Positions 25,966 through 33,950 of a stretch of DNA of 64,000 bases are shown one piece after another. The position numbers were made by a program, and so were the translations under genes. Under the pieces are notes generated by a model. That model was given only the letters and a program-made list of their open reading frames with translations. It was not told the origin of the DNA and did not search any database. Source of the DNA: Amycolatopsis sp. NBC_00345 (GTDB lineage Bacteria; Actinomycetota; Actinomycetes; Mycobacteriales; Pseudonocardiaceae); the NCBI RefSeq assembly GCF_036116635.1, contig NZ_CP107995.1:2418001-2482000 (forward strand), in the 5' to 3' direction. Each line of letters begins with the position of its first letter. Positions within the stretch are counted from its first letter, which is position 1.

Positions 25966-27023
25966 ATTCTGCGAGCAACGGCTTCGATCACGGACAACGG
26001 TCCTCGCGTCGGCACGATCCGGGTCAGCTCCAGGCCAGCTTCAGCGAACAGCTGCTCGAATTCAGTGGCTGTCCGCTCCCGCCCGGTGAGCATCATCAGC
26101 ATGATGATGTCCAGTACCTTGGCGTAGTCTGGATCGTTGCCCACTGGAACAACGGAATCGAATACGGCGATCCGCGCATCCGGCCCCATTGCGCGGCGGC
26201 AGTTCCGGAGAATCCGCACACATTCCGCGTCGCTCCAGTCATGGAGGATGTACATGAGCGTATACAGGTCACCACCCGTGGGTGCTGCGGCGAAGAAGTC
26301 CCCGGCGGCGAGGTCCCAGCGGTCGTCAGTCAGTTGTCCCAGGCAGTGGTTGGCTAGCACGTGCTCCTGGTCGAACAGGACGCCGCGCAAGCCGGGGTTG
26401 CGCCGCAACACATCCGCCAGGAATCCGCCGTGGCCGCCGCCGACGTCGACCACGGTGCCGAACTCCGGGAACTCGTACGCGCGAAGGGCGAACTGGCGTG
26501 CAGCGTCCGAGAAGCTCTCCATGCCATTGTGGAATTCGGCACCGCCGTCCGGGTCCTGGGCCAGGTGGTCGAAGAACGGTGCTCCGAAGACCGTCTCGCA
26601 CACCTGCCGCCCCGTCCGCACGGCGGTCGCCAACTCAAACGCCGTGAGCCAGTGGGTCCGCATCGTCGACATGATGATTCCGCGCCTGGCGGACGAGGGG
26701 ACATCCGTGCGGAGTGCTTCCGCGCGCGGCGTCAGGTGGAATCGACCGTTCCCGTCTTCCCGGAAAACGTCACGGGTAGCCAGGAGCCGCAGTATCCGAT
26801 AAAGGAAGTCCGCGTTACTGTTCGTGGGCGACGCCAGTTCGCCCGGAGTACGAGGGCCATCGACGAGATGGTCGGCCACGCCAAGGATTGCAGCTGCCCG
26901 CAGTGCTGCTGAAAAGGTGTAGCCCATCGCCTCGGTCAGCAGGTATACGGCGGAGTCCTGAGTGGCGATGACAGAATCGGAGTCGGAATCGGCCGCCAGA
27001 GAATCAGGCACAATGCGCTCCAC
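25962..27023 (-). CDS. SAM-dependent O-methyltransferase (PF00891)
   Basis: 353 residues from GTG 27023, with AAGGAGG 7 bases upstream. The N-terminal dimerisation/winged-helix part (YTFSAALRAAAILGVADHLV) is followed by the SAM motif TVVDVGGGHGGFL near residue 188 and the catalytic His region YILHDWSD near 258, as in caffeate and polyketide O-methyltransferases. It heads a tightly coupled operon with a UbiA prenyltransferase and an HPPD-like gene, so the acceptor is probably a prenylated or hydroxylated aromatic. It is the only intact gene of that operon. Confidence 0.88.
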   Translation of the reverse strand: MERIVPDSLAADSDSDSVIATQDSAVYLLTEAMGYTFSAALRAAAILGVADHLVDGPRTPGELASPTNSNADFLYRILRLLATRDVFREDGNGRFHLTPRAEALRTDVPSSARRGIIMSTMRTHWLTAFELATAVRTGRQVCETVFGAPFFDHLAQDPDGGAEFHNGMESFSDAARQFALRAYEFPEFGTVVDVGGGHGGFLADVLRRNPGLRGVLFDQEHVLANHCLGQLTDDRWDLAAGDFFAAAPTGGDLYTLMYILHDWSDAECVRILRNCRRAMGPDARIAVFDSVVPVGNDPDYAKVLDIIMLMMLTGRERTATEFEQLFAEAGLELTRIVPTRGPLSVIEAVARRI

Positions 27024-27037
27024 GACAATCCTCCTTG

Positions 27038-27413
27038 GGGATCAAGGTCTCCTGTTTGCCGCGATTCAGGAAACCACGCTAGGGTGATCAACAGGATGAA
27101 ATTCACCTGATAGTGGCGTAAAAGCATCCAATCGAGTCCGCTCAATCGGAGGTCTTGCTTTGCGTGCGAGGTGATGCACTGGTAGCGGGCGGCGCGGCGG
27201 GGACTTCCACGTGGTGCGGAACCCAACGCTGGATGATCGCGGGCGCGTGAGGTCGCCCGGACGGTGCGGCACAAGCCGGATTTGCGGACATGGCGTTGAG
27301 AACGGGCGTGATCTCGTGGACGATTTGCGTTCCAACGGCAGTCAGTGTGATCGGCGGACCGATGGTCGCCACGGTCGGGTCTGTCCCGTGATCGGTGTTT
27401 CCGGCGTTGTTGA
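27038..27413. other. Intergenic stretch upstream of the methyltransferase
   Basis: The proximal 100 bases (27040-27140) are relatively AT-rich and should hold the methyltransferase promoter on the minus strand. No gene was recognised in the rest; open frames there have no start context or family pattern. Confidence 0.35.
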
Positions 27414-27898
27414 TCAGTAGGTTTCGGCGGTCGGCCGGCGGTCACCGAACGTGATGGCGAATGCGTTGATCACGGCTTTCCCGTGCGTCGTCCACCGTGC
27501 CCGGCCAGGTCCAGGCTGCGGGTCACAAGGTACAGGCGGTTTCATCGCGGCCTGCTCGGTCGGGAAATGGCCGCTGGCACGTTCGCCACGACCTCGGGCA
27601 GGCCTTTGAGGCCGTCGCAGACAAGGAAGAACACGCCGCGGCTCTTCAGGTCGATCAGCACGCTCATCCAGAACTTCGCGCCCTCGCCGCCGCTGCCCAT
27701 CCACAGGCCGAGCACGTCCTTGCGACCGTCCACGGTGACGCCGATGGCGGCGTGGACGGGCCGGTTGGCGACCTGCCCGTCGCGGGCCTTGACGTGGATC
27801 GCATCGACGAACACCGTGACGTAGATCGGGTCGAGCGGCCGGCTGGACCAGTCCTGCATCTCCGTGACCACTTTGTCAGTGATCCGCGAAACCGTCTC
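27414..27898 (-). pseudogene. IS256-family transposase, middle plus C-terminal remnant
   Basis: Read leftward from 27898: ETVSRITDKVVTEMQDWSSR, DPIYVTVFVDAIHVKARDG (first catalytic Asp), GVTVDGRKDVLGLW and DGLKGLPEVV. An internal deletion and frameshift follow, then GHFPTEQAAMK and KAVINAFAITFGDRRPTAE with a stop at 27414. The 5' end is cut exactly at the CTAG target of the IS701 element. Its first residues follow almost directly on those at the break of the 23832-24235 fragment. Confidence 0.85.
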
Positions 27899-27902
27899 CT
27901 AG

Positions 27903-29326
27903 TACTCCAGTCGTAGTTCGTGATGGTCATGGTTCGTGGGTCGATTGTCGCTGGTAGTGGGCTTGTTGGGCGCGGTATTGGTGGCGTCTGCGCCATGTTG
28001 AGCGGCGGATCCGGTGCGCGGCATCGAGAACGGGTCGGCTGATGAGTGTGGTGAACAGGTGGTGGATTTCGTTGCAGGTCAATGAGATCCACCCGGCGGT
28101 CGAGGGCTTGGGGGTTCGTTCGGTGGATGCGACAACGGCGAGGAAGGCGTAGGCGAGCATCGCCATGACCGTCCAGCGGTGCCAGGAGGTCCAGCGTCGG
28201 ACCTGGTGCTGGTCGAGTCCGGTGAGGCCTTTGCTGGTCTGGAAGGATTCCTCGATCGTCCATCTGCGGCCCGCGACGTGAACCAGAACCTGTAGCGGCA
28301 CGGGTTCGGGTGCGTAGCATCGGTAGAACGCCAGCTCGCCGGTGGTGCGGTGGCGGCGGATCAGCAGCCACCGGTGCCCGTCGGTCTCGTCGGTGTCGAT
28401 GTCGGCGAAAGCCCAGTCGTAGTAGCGGTGTCCTTTCGCTCCAGTGCCGGCGGAGAGGCGTTGCCAGACGTGCTTGGGCAGCCTGGCGGCGACACCGTCA
28501 GCGCGCAGCACGCCTGCGGGGGTGCTGACCCGGCGGTCGCGGCCGATGGCGAGAACGTAGCCAACACCGCGCTTTTCCAGGTTCTTGCGCAGGCTGGGGT
28601 CGGCTCCGTAAACCTCGTCCCCGGCGACCCACTGTGCGCGGACGCCGGCGTCGAGGGCGCGCCCGATCATGGTGGTCGCCAGCGCGGGTTTCGTCGCGAA
28701 CGCGGTGTCGTCGGGGATTCCGGCGTCGGTGCGGCGGCCGGGATCGGCGGTCCAGGATTTCGGGAGGTAGAGGGCCCGGTCGATGAATGCGTGGCCGGTG
28801 TCGGTGGCGTAGGTGAGGTAGACCGCGACCTGGGCGTTCTCGATACGGCCCGCGGTGCCGGTGTATTGGCGTTGCACTCCGACGGTGTGGACGCCTTTCT
28901 TGAGGTCGCCGGTTTCGTCGACGACCAGCACGGCGCCGGTGTCGCCGAGGTGTTCGGTGACGTAGTCGCGCAGGTCGTCGCGGACCTCGTCGGCGTCCCA
29001 GACTGCTTTGCGCAGCAGGTGTTGTATCCCGCCGGGGGTGTCGTCGCCGGCGTGTTCGGAGATGGTCCAGCAGTTCCTGTCCGGCAGGTCCGACAGCAGC
29101 CCGAGCAGCAGGGCCCGTGCTCGTCGGCGGGGTTCGACGCGGGTGAACCGGCCGGCGATCCGGCTGATCATCTCCTCGAACATCACCGCCCATCGGTCAG
29201 GGTTTACGCTGGGACCCGCGGCCACCAGCCGATCAGGGTTAGTCCACACAACCGACCATGATCAACTGGTGGCCGCACCTGTCTTCAGGCAGCCCACCAG
29301 CGACATCACGAAGTCCGACTGGAGTA
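27903..29326 (-). mobile_element. IS701-family insertion sequence, complete (1424 bp)
   Basis: Ends are TACTCCAGTCG(TAG)TTCGTGATG at 27903 and its inverted partner ending at 29326, matching at 20 of 23 positions. Both sides carry the 4-bp direct repeat CTAG (27899-27902 and 29327-29330). It carries one intact transposase gene and interrupts IS256-derived sequence on its left. Confidence 0.9.
27927..29249 (-). CDS. IS701-family transposase
   Basis: Up to 440 residues from GTG 29249; an ATG at 29183 (MFEEMISRIAGRF) may be the real start. The DDE catalytic positions are visible as VLVVDETGDLKKG, WVAGDEVYGAD and WTIEESFQTSKG, with YLPKSWTAD and AFATKPALA typical of the IS701/IS4 superfamily. The frame is intact and both ends of the element are present, so it may still be active. 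Confidence 0.93.
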   Translation of the reverse strand: MWTNPDRLVAAGPSVNPDRWAVMFEEMISRIAGRFTRVEPRRRARALLLGLLSDLPDRNCWTISEHAGDDTPGGIQHLLRKAVWDADEVRDDLRDYVTEHLGDTGAVLVVDETGDLKKGVHTVGVQRQYTGTAGRIENAQVAVYLTYATDTGHAFIDRALYLPKSWTADPGRRTDAGIPDDTAFATKPALATTMIGRALDAGVRAQWVAGDEVYGADPSLRKNLEKRGVGYVLAIGRDRRVSTPAGVLRADGVAARLPKHVWQRLSAGTGAKGHRYYDWAFADIDTDETDGHRWLLIRRHRTTGELAFYRCYAPEPVPLQVLVHVAGRRWTIEESFQTSKGLTGLDQHQVRRWTSWHRWTVMAMLAYAFLAVVASTERTPKPSTAGWISLTCNEIHHLFTTLISRPVLDAAHRIRRSTWRRRHQYRAQQAHYQRQSTHEP

Positions 29327-29344
29327 CTAGTTGATCACTATTTT

Positions 29345-29407
29345 AACGTTGACGTATGCGTCATGCTCACTAACGTAAGCGTCATGTCCGTTAACGCATG
29401 CGCCATG
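29345..29407. repeat. Three tandem imperfect 21-bp repeats
   Basis: Units AACGTTGACGTATGCGTCATG (29345-29365), CTCACTAACGTAAGCGTCATG (29366-29386) and TCCGTTAACGCATGCGCCATG (29387-29407). The shared core is TNACGNANGCGNCATG. On the minus strand a frame through them reads a 7-residue repeat (HDAYVSE, HDAYVNV), but no complete gene covers it. Operator-like iterons or a truncated repeat gene are possible. Confidence 0.6.
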
Positions 29408-29529
29408 CGGACGTCTTGTGCCGACTGCGGACTGTTCCCGCATCGCCCGGCCGGGGGATACGTTCTGCGTCTTTCCGTTGCTAGCCTTCTCGGCGACGGG
29501 AGAGAATGCGTCGAAGGGAAACGCCCGGC

Positions 29530-29692
29530 CCGATGAGCCTCCCATCGATCGGGCCTTCGCCGAGCGCGTCCTGCAGATCCTGCCCAGTGAACTCCACCGC
29601 GCTGTGGCGATGGCGCAGTTCGCCGATGACGGTGCCGCAGGCGATGGTGAACGCGGCGAACAGGCTGGTGATGCCGTACCGCGGGTAGCCAT
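29530..29692 (-). pseudogene. IS630-family transposase remnant, distal part
   Basis: Reading leftward from the IS4 junction: GYPRYGITSLFAAFTIACGT and VIGELRHRHSAVEF, the region after the second catalytic block of IS630 transposases. The frame ends in unrelated sequence near 29540. Removing the IS4 element and one target copy joins this directly in frame to PERRAYGYP at 31274. Confidence 0.8.
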
Positions 29693-31263
29693 CAATACCA
29701 CTAAGTTAAGCCGCTGGAGGCTGTAGGGTAATGGTCGGCGGGCCGGCGTGTCGGATGCTGTGGTCGGCGGGTTTTTTGACTCTGTAGCGGTTGTATCTGA
29801 GTCTCCTGAGGGCGCGTGGGTTTGTTCGGTGTCGCCGCGGCCGGTGGCGACGTTCAAGAATTTCAGTCGTCGTCTCCGCGCGTGCCTTTTTCAGTTTTTG
29901 AGGGGGAAAAAGCCGCCTGGCTTGTGACCTGGCGGCGGATGACGCGGAGAGTGCGCATGAACGACAATCGGTCGGGATCGACATCGGCTTCGTCGGCAGC
30001 CCGGCACATGAGCGCCCGTATGCTGTAGTGAGTCAGCAGCAACGCCCATATTTCTTGCCTGACCATCTCCGGCGATTGAGACCTCAGCACTCGCCCTGGC
30101 CCGCGTTGATGAGTCTTGACCTCATCAAGCAGGCTTTCGTACTCCCAACGCTCACTATAGGCAGTAGCTAACTCGATAGCAGGTATGTCTTCAGGGTCGA
30201 GTATTGAGGTGATCAGGCGAATGGTGTCATGTTCCTCGGTTCGCTCACGGTCGGGAATCTCGTATTCGACGACACGCACCACCATGGCCTGAGTCGTGTG
30301 CGGCATGGCGCCGTCTCGGATCCGTGTGAGGATTTCCTTCTTGTGGTAGTTGCGTAATTTCGGCGGGAACACGGCCGAGAGGTAGGAACCGTCCGGCAGG
30401 ACACGCGCGACCGGCAGCAGAAGATTCGACTTCACCCGCCACAGGGCATCGGCGCCGGTCTCGAGCGTCTCCTGCCAGGCAGGGAAGCTGTAGAAGCTGC
30501 GGTCGGCGGTGATGAGCATGTCTGCCTCGAATGAGCGGGTCAGCTCCTTGGCCAGGGTAGTCTCTCCGGCAGGCGCACCGCCAAGCGCGGCATCGACGAG
30601 GACATGTGAGCCGCATTCGCCAAGCCCGACGACTCGCACGATCGGGTAGGCACTCGCATTCGGACCGTTGTTGGACCGATTAAACTCGGCGACGTTGGCC
30701 GCGGTGTCCGGAATATTCAACGTGCACCCGTCAATCGACATCAACCGCCACGATCTCAGCCATGCGCCTTTCGTGCCCGGACCCGCCACCGGAACCGCTA
30801 TATCCTCGAACAACTCCCGCAACGGCTCGGCGCCCAAACGCCGCCGAGCCTGAGTGATCGCCGAGGTCGAAGGAACATGCCACGAATCCGACCACGATCT
30901 CATATCCTTCAAAGATCCCACGAGCTTACGCATCACTTCCTCGTAGTCATCATCGAAGAACAAGCACATCGCCATACAAAAACGAACCATCACATGGGCC
31001 GGCAGCAGTCGAGATCGCTGCTCGCGACGCCCAGTTCTATTCAGCACGTCTTCAATGAAATCTCTCGGCACCACATCAGACAAGACCCCCAGTGAAATCC
31101 GGTCCGTCAACCGAACGTCCGCTCCACCGTTTCCCAGCAATTTCACATGCCCAGTTCGACTCACCACTCAATACTACTCAATCCCGATACCCAAGGAAAG
31201 CAATTGCCAGGCGTGTTGCCCAATCATTTCCACTGCGCAGACACCCTTAACTTAGTGGTATTG
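29693..31263 (-). mobile_element. IS4-family insertion sequence, complete (1571 bp), nested in IS630
   Basis: Perfect 18-bp inverted repeats CAATACCACTAAGTTAAG at 29693-29710 and 31246-31263. A 10-bp direct repeat GGGTAGCCAT flanks it at 29683-29692 and 31264-31273. One intact transposase lies inside. The host sequence is an IS630 transposase gene, whose reading frame is restored when the element is removed. Confidence 0.93.
29863..31167 (-). CDS. IS4-family transposase
   Basis: 434 residues, intact. N-terminal domain with IEDVLNRTGRREQRSRLLP and FDDDYEEVMRKL. DDE-type positions include MSIDGCTLNIPDT, LITADRSFY and YSERWEYESLLDEVKT (the YREK-like motif). The element's ends and target duplication are both present, so it looks recently inserted. 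GC content is lower than in the flanking chromosome genes. Confidence 0.93.
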   Translation of the reverse strand: MVSRTGHVKLLGNGGADVRLTDRISLGVLSDVVPRDFIEDVLNRTGRREQRSRLLPAHVMVRFCMAMCLFFDDDYEEVMRKLVGSLKDMRSWSDSWHVPSTSAITQARRRLGAEPLRELFEDIAVPVAGPGTKGAWLRSWRLMSIDGCTLNIPDTAANVAEFNRSNNGPNASAYPIVRVVGLGECGSHVLVDAALGGAPAGETTLAKELTRSFEADMLITADRSFYSFPAWQETLETGADALWRVKSNLLLPVARVLPDGSYLSAVFPPKLRNYHKKEILTRIRDGAMPHTTQAMVVRVVEYEIPDRERTEEHDTIRLITSILDPEDIPAIELATAYSERWEYESLLDEVKTHQRGPGRVLRSQSPEMVRQEIWALLLTHYSIRALMCRAADEADVDPDRLSFMRTLRVIRRQVTSQAAFSPSKTEKGTRGDDD

Positions 31264-31273
31264 GGGTAGCCAT

Positions 31274-31600
31274 AGGCCCGGCGCTCGGGTATGCCCGGCA
31301 TCAGATGATTTTCGCGCGCAGGGCCAACAACTGCGCGGTCCTGGACCGCCTCGCCCAGCGTGTCAGTCGCGCCCGCTCGGCAGCGTCGAGCACCAGGTCC
31401 GGTTTGTGCCGACCTGGCCGTGGCTGATCGTCCAAGCCGGCCAGCCGATCGACGGCAAACCGGGATCGCCACTTGCCCACCGTTATCGTGGTGAGGTTCA
31501 ACGCGGCCGCCACCGCCATGTTCGATTTCCCTTCGGCACTGGCCGGCACGATCCGGGTTCGTTCAGCAAGACGGGGGCGTGCTCGATCTCCCGCCCACAC
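31274..31600 (-). pseudogene. IS630-family transposase remnant, proximal part, mosaic
   Basis: The minus frame reads RIVPASAEGKSNMAVAAALN and TVGKWRSRFAVDRLAGLDDQ (the usual HTH), then a second copy-like start AAERARLTRWARRSRTAQL, and finally in another frame MPGIPERRAYGYP next to the IS4 element. N-terminal sequence occurring twice implies fusion of two IS630 copies or a duplication, followed by deletion of the first catalytic Asp region. Confidence 0.75.
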
Positions 31601-31619
31601 GCATAGGTGGAGTATCGCC

Positions 31620-32125
31620 GCGTCAATCCCGGCTTCGTTCCCCGGTGCGTCGCCGCCAGGACGCGAGTTCCGCGTCCCTCGGCGCGTCGGCGAGGCAGGA
31701 GACCGGGGCGTCGAACACCAGGACCGGGCGTTTCGCGTCCCAGGCGCGCCATCCGGGGTTTCCTGTTGTCGCGAACCGGATCCGAATCGTCGGTGGCAAG
31801 CAGACGAACGATGCCGCTGCGGGAGTTGCTGCGCACGAGGGCATTCGCGCGGCTCCGTTCGGCGAGTTGTTTGATTTCCGACGGTGTGGGTTCGTCCAGC
31901 CGCCGATCACCCCCACGCTCTTCTAACCGGCGCCATCACGACGAGTAGGGCCGGGCGGTGGAGGGGGGAGAGTGCCTTCGCGACTTCGGGAATGTACTGC
32001 GAGAACGTGGGCAGGACGCGCTTGACCTCGGGTTCGGCGAGGAACTCGTCGGGGTTAATGTCCATCTTTGACAGCAGCAGTTGCGCGGCGTCGCGTTCGG
32101 CCTGGCTACTGGTCACTGTTCTCAC
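31620..32125 (-). pseudogene. Tyrosine recombinase (phage-type integrase) N-terminal remnant
   Basis: From ATG 32125: SQAERDAAQLLLSKMDINPD then VLPTFSQYIPEVAKAL, the start of the SAM-like core-binding domain of an actinobacterial integrase group. After a deletion another frame gives PTPSEIKQLAERSRANALV and scattered fragments. No R..HxxR...Y catalytic domain remains. It overlaps the AbrB-like gene by 20 bases, the usual cassette arrangement. Confidence 0.6.
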
Positions 32126-32554
32126 CCCCGGCGAGCGAGGCGTGGTAGCCGAGGATCAGGGCATCGAGGGCGTGCAGGGGATGGGCGACCAGGACGCCGC
32201 GCATGGGGTCGGCGACCATGAGGACGTCTTCGCCGGAGGCCAGTCCGCAGCGGCGGCGGAGCCCGACGGGCAGGATCACCATGCGCCGTCTGCCGAGGGA
32301 GAACGCGCCGTGGTGGTCCGGCTGGAGCACGACGGAGGTGTTCACCACGGTCGCGGTGAGGGTCGCCGAGTCGGGCCTGGCCCGGCCGGGCTGATCCGCG
32401 CGATCGCGTACAGCAGCTCCGAACGGGTCCGGTCGGCTGGCAGTTCGGGAAGGGGCAAGGGCCCGTTCGTGGGTGAGTGCGGGCTGAGGAGGCCGGCGGA
32501 GTTTGTCCCGGGGATCAAGGGTGGGACGGTCGCGCCGACCACCGCCTGGAGCAC
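32106..32554 (-). pseudogene. AbrB/SpoVT-type DNA-binding protein, frameshifted
   Basis: The N-terminal part, LPADRTRSELLYAIARIS, lies in one frame. The C-terminal swapped-hairpin domain, FSLGRRRMVILPVGLRRRCG then LASGEDVLMVA, lies in another and ends at 32106. This type accompanies tyrosine recombinases in actinobacterial integrating cassettes. Only the shift near 32390 appears to break it. Confidence 0.6.
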
Positions 32555-32644
32555 GGATGGAGGGCGGGGACAGCAAGATGCCGACCACCAAAGACTGTGG
32601 TCGGCTCGCTGTGGATGCTTGGTGAAAGTTCACCACTTTATGTG

Positions 32645-32674
32645 TCCGAGGACGATCTTGCTCGCTAACCACAC
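32645..32674 (+). repeat. Left copy of a 30-bp direct repeat flanking the ATPase island
   Basis: TCCGAGGACGATCTTGC then TCGCTAACCACAC. The partner at 40296-40325 differs at two positions. The two copies bracket 7.6 kb containing the ATPase operon. It lies just upstream of the AbrB-recombinase cassette. Confidence 0.7.
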
Positions 32675-32729
32675 GCATCAGCTTGGCAGGATGAAATCTG
32701 GCTTTTGCGCCAACAATGAGTGGGCAACC

Positions 32730-33159
32730 GGGCTACATGACCGCGGACGACGGTGCACCGCGAGACTCTCGACGCCGGCCACTCCGCGCGCCGGCTCACC
32801 GAGCTGGACGCCGTCCCGGTCGCGCAGACCGAACCCACCGCGCCCGCCGCGGCTCACTGGCCGCCAAACGTCTGGCCGTCCGCTGGCCCGACGCACCCGT
32901 CGACGCCGTCCAAGACGTCGACCTGACCATCGGTCCCGGTCGGCGGCTGGCGCTGACCGGCCGCTCCGGCGCGGCAAAAGCGCCGGTGATCGTGGCGCTG
33001 ATGCGCTACCTGGCGCCACCCTCGGGCCGCGTCCGCCTCGACGGCGCGAACACCCTCGCCTTCAACGGCGACTCTGTGCGCGACCAGATCGCCTGGTGCG
33101 GAACCGAAACGCACCTGTTAGACAGCACCCTGCGCGAGAACCTCCGCCTAGCTGGGTGA
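32730..33159 (+). pseudogene. ABC transporter ATPase remnant (CydC-like)
   Basis: One frame reads GHSARRLTELDAVPVAQTEP; after a shift comes AAKRLAVRWPDAPVDAVQDV, then LALTGRSGAAKAPVIVALMR and RDQIAWCGTETHLLDSTLRE. This is the linker and first third of the nucleotide-binding domain of a CydC-type exporter. The Walker A is destroyed (GRSGAAKAP for GxSGAGKST) and the signature and Walker B regions are absent. Confidence 0.75.
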
Positions 33160-33372
33160 TCCGCACCCGGATCTCCCACACGCCGGTCATCATAAACGAC
33201 ACGTCGTCGGCTCTGTAGTGGCCGGTGCGGTTCGCTTTCGTCGCGATTCCGAATGCGCTGTAACCCATCTGCGGCATGACCCCCTGGACGGTCACACCAG
33301 GGGTTCCCGGGTGAGGTCGACCGTCGCCGATAATGGGCGGTGGTACGTCACCGGCGTCTCGGCCGGGCGCGG

Positions 33373-33753
33373 CTAGGCACGCTGCCGGACGAACTCCCGG
33401 TACATCCGCTGCCCGTAGCTTTCAGCCGCCGCTTCGGTGCCGGCGTGACCGGTCGTCCGGTAGGACCGGTGGTGGGCGACCTCGTGGAAGACGGTCACCA
33501 CCGCGGTCTCCACGTCGAGGAGCGCCAACCCCGACAGCACGATGAGCGGACGGCCCCGGGCACCGACGAGCGGACGACCGGATCCGTCGTGCGGGCTGGC
33601 CCCGTAGGCGGGCCGACCATCGGCGCCGGGCAGCGTGGCGACGCACTCGATGTCATAGCCACGCACGCTCAAGCCGCAGTGCCCGAGTAATGCCCGCACT
33701 TGCCGGATGTTGGGCCGCCGCACTGCGTGGCCTGTACCTCGCCGGTGTCGCAT
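33373..33753 (-). CDS. Small HExxH-containing protein, putative zinc peptidase
   Basis: 126 residues from ATG 33753, with AGAGGA 7-8 bases upstream. The only recognisable motif is HEVAHH at residues 90-95, preceded by a hydrophobic strand (VETAVVTVF) and followed by Glu107 and Glu111 that could be the third zinc ligand, as in gluzincin-like folds. The N-terminal part resembles no family I know; LIVLSGLALLD precedes the helix. It is divergent from the ATPase operon, about 200 bases away, and could be linked to it. It might instead be a toxin-domain relic. Confidence 0.55.
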   Translation of the reverse strand: MRHRRGTGHAVRRPNIRQVRALLGHCGLSVRGYDIECVATLPGADGRPAYGASPHDGSGRPLVGARGRPLIVLSGLALLDVETAVVTVFHEVAHHRSYRTTGHAGTEAAAESYGQRMYREFVRQRA

Positions 33754-33950
33754 CGTGAGTCCTCTTTCCGCCGGTGGTTCGGGGAGGTCGGGACTCAGCG
33801 CAGCAACTGGCCGGACGGCCGGTCGATGGATCCGGACGCACGCGGACGATGTCGGATGGGGCGAACGGGTGAGGGGCGAAGTGCAGCCGTAGCGCTCGCC
33901 GCCCGCCCATCCGTAGGCTGTCCGGGAACGTCCGGCGCCTGCTCCGGAAG

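Noticed and set aside
29345..29407. CRISPR-like array
   Set aside because: The units are directly adjacent with no unique spacers and only three copies, so it is a tandem repeat. No CRISPR array or cas gene was seen in the window.
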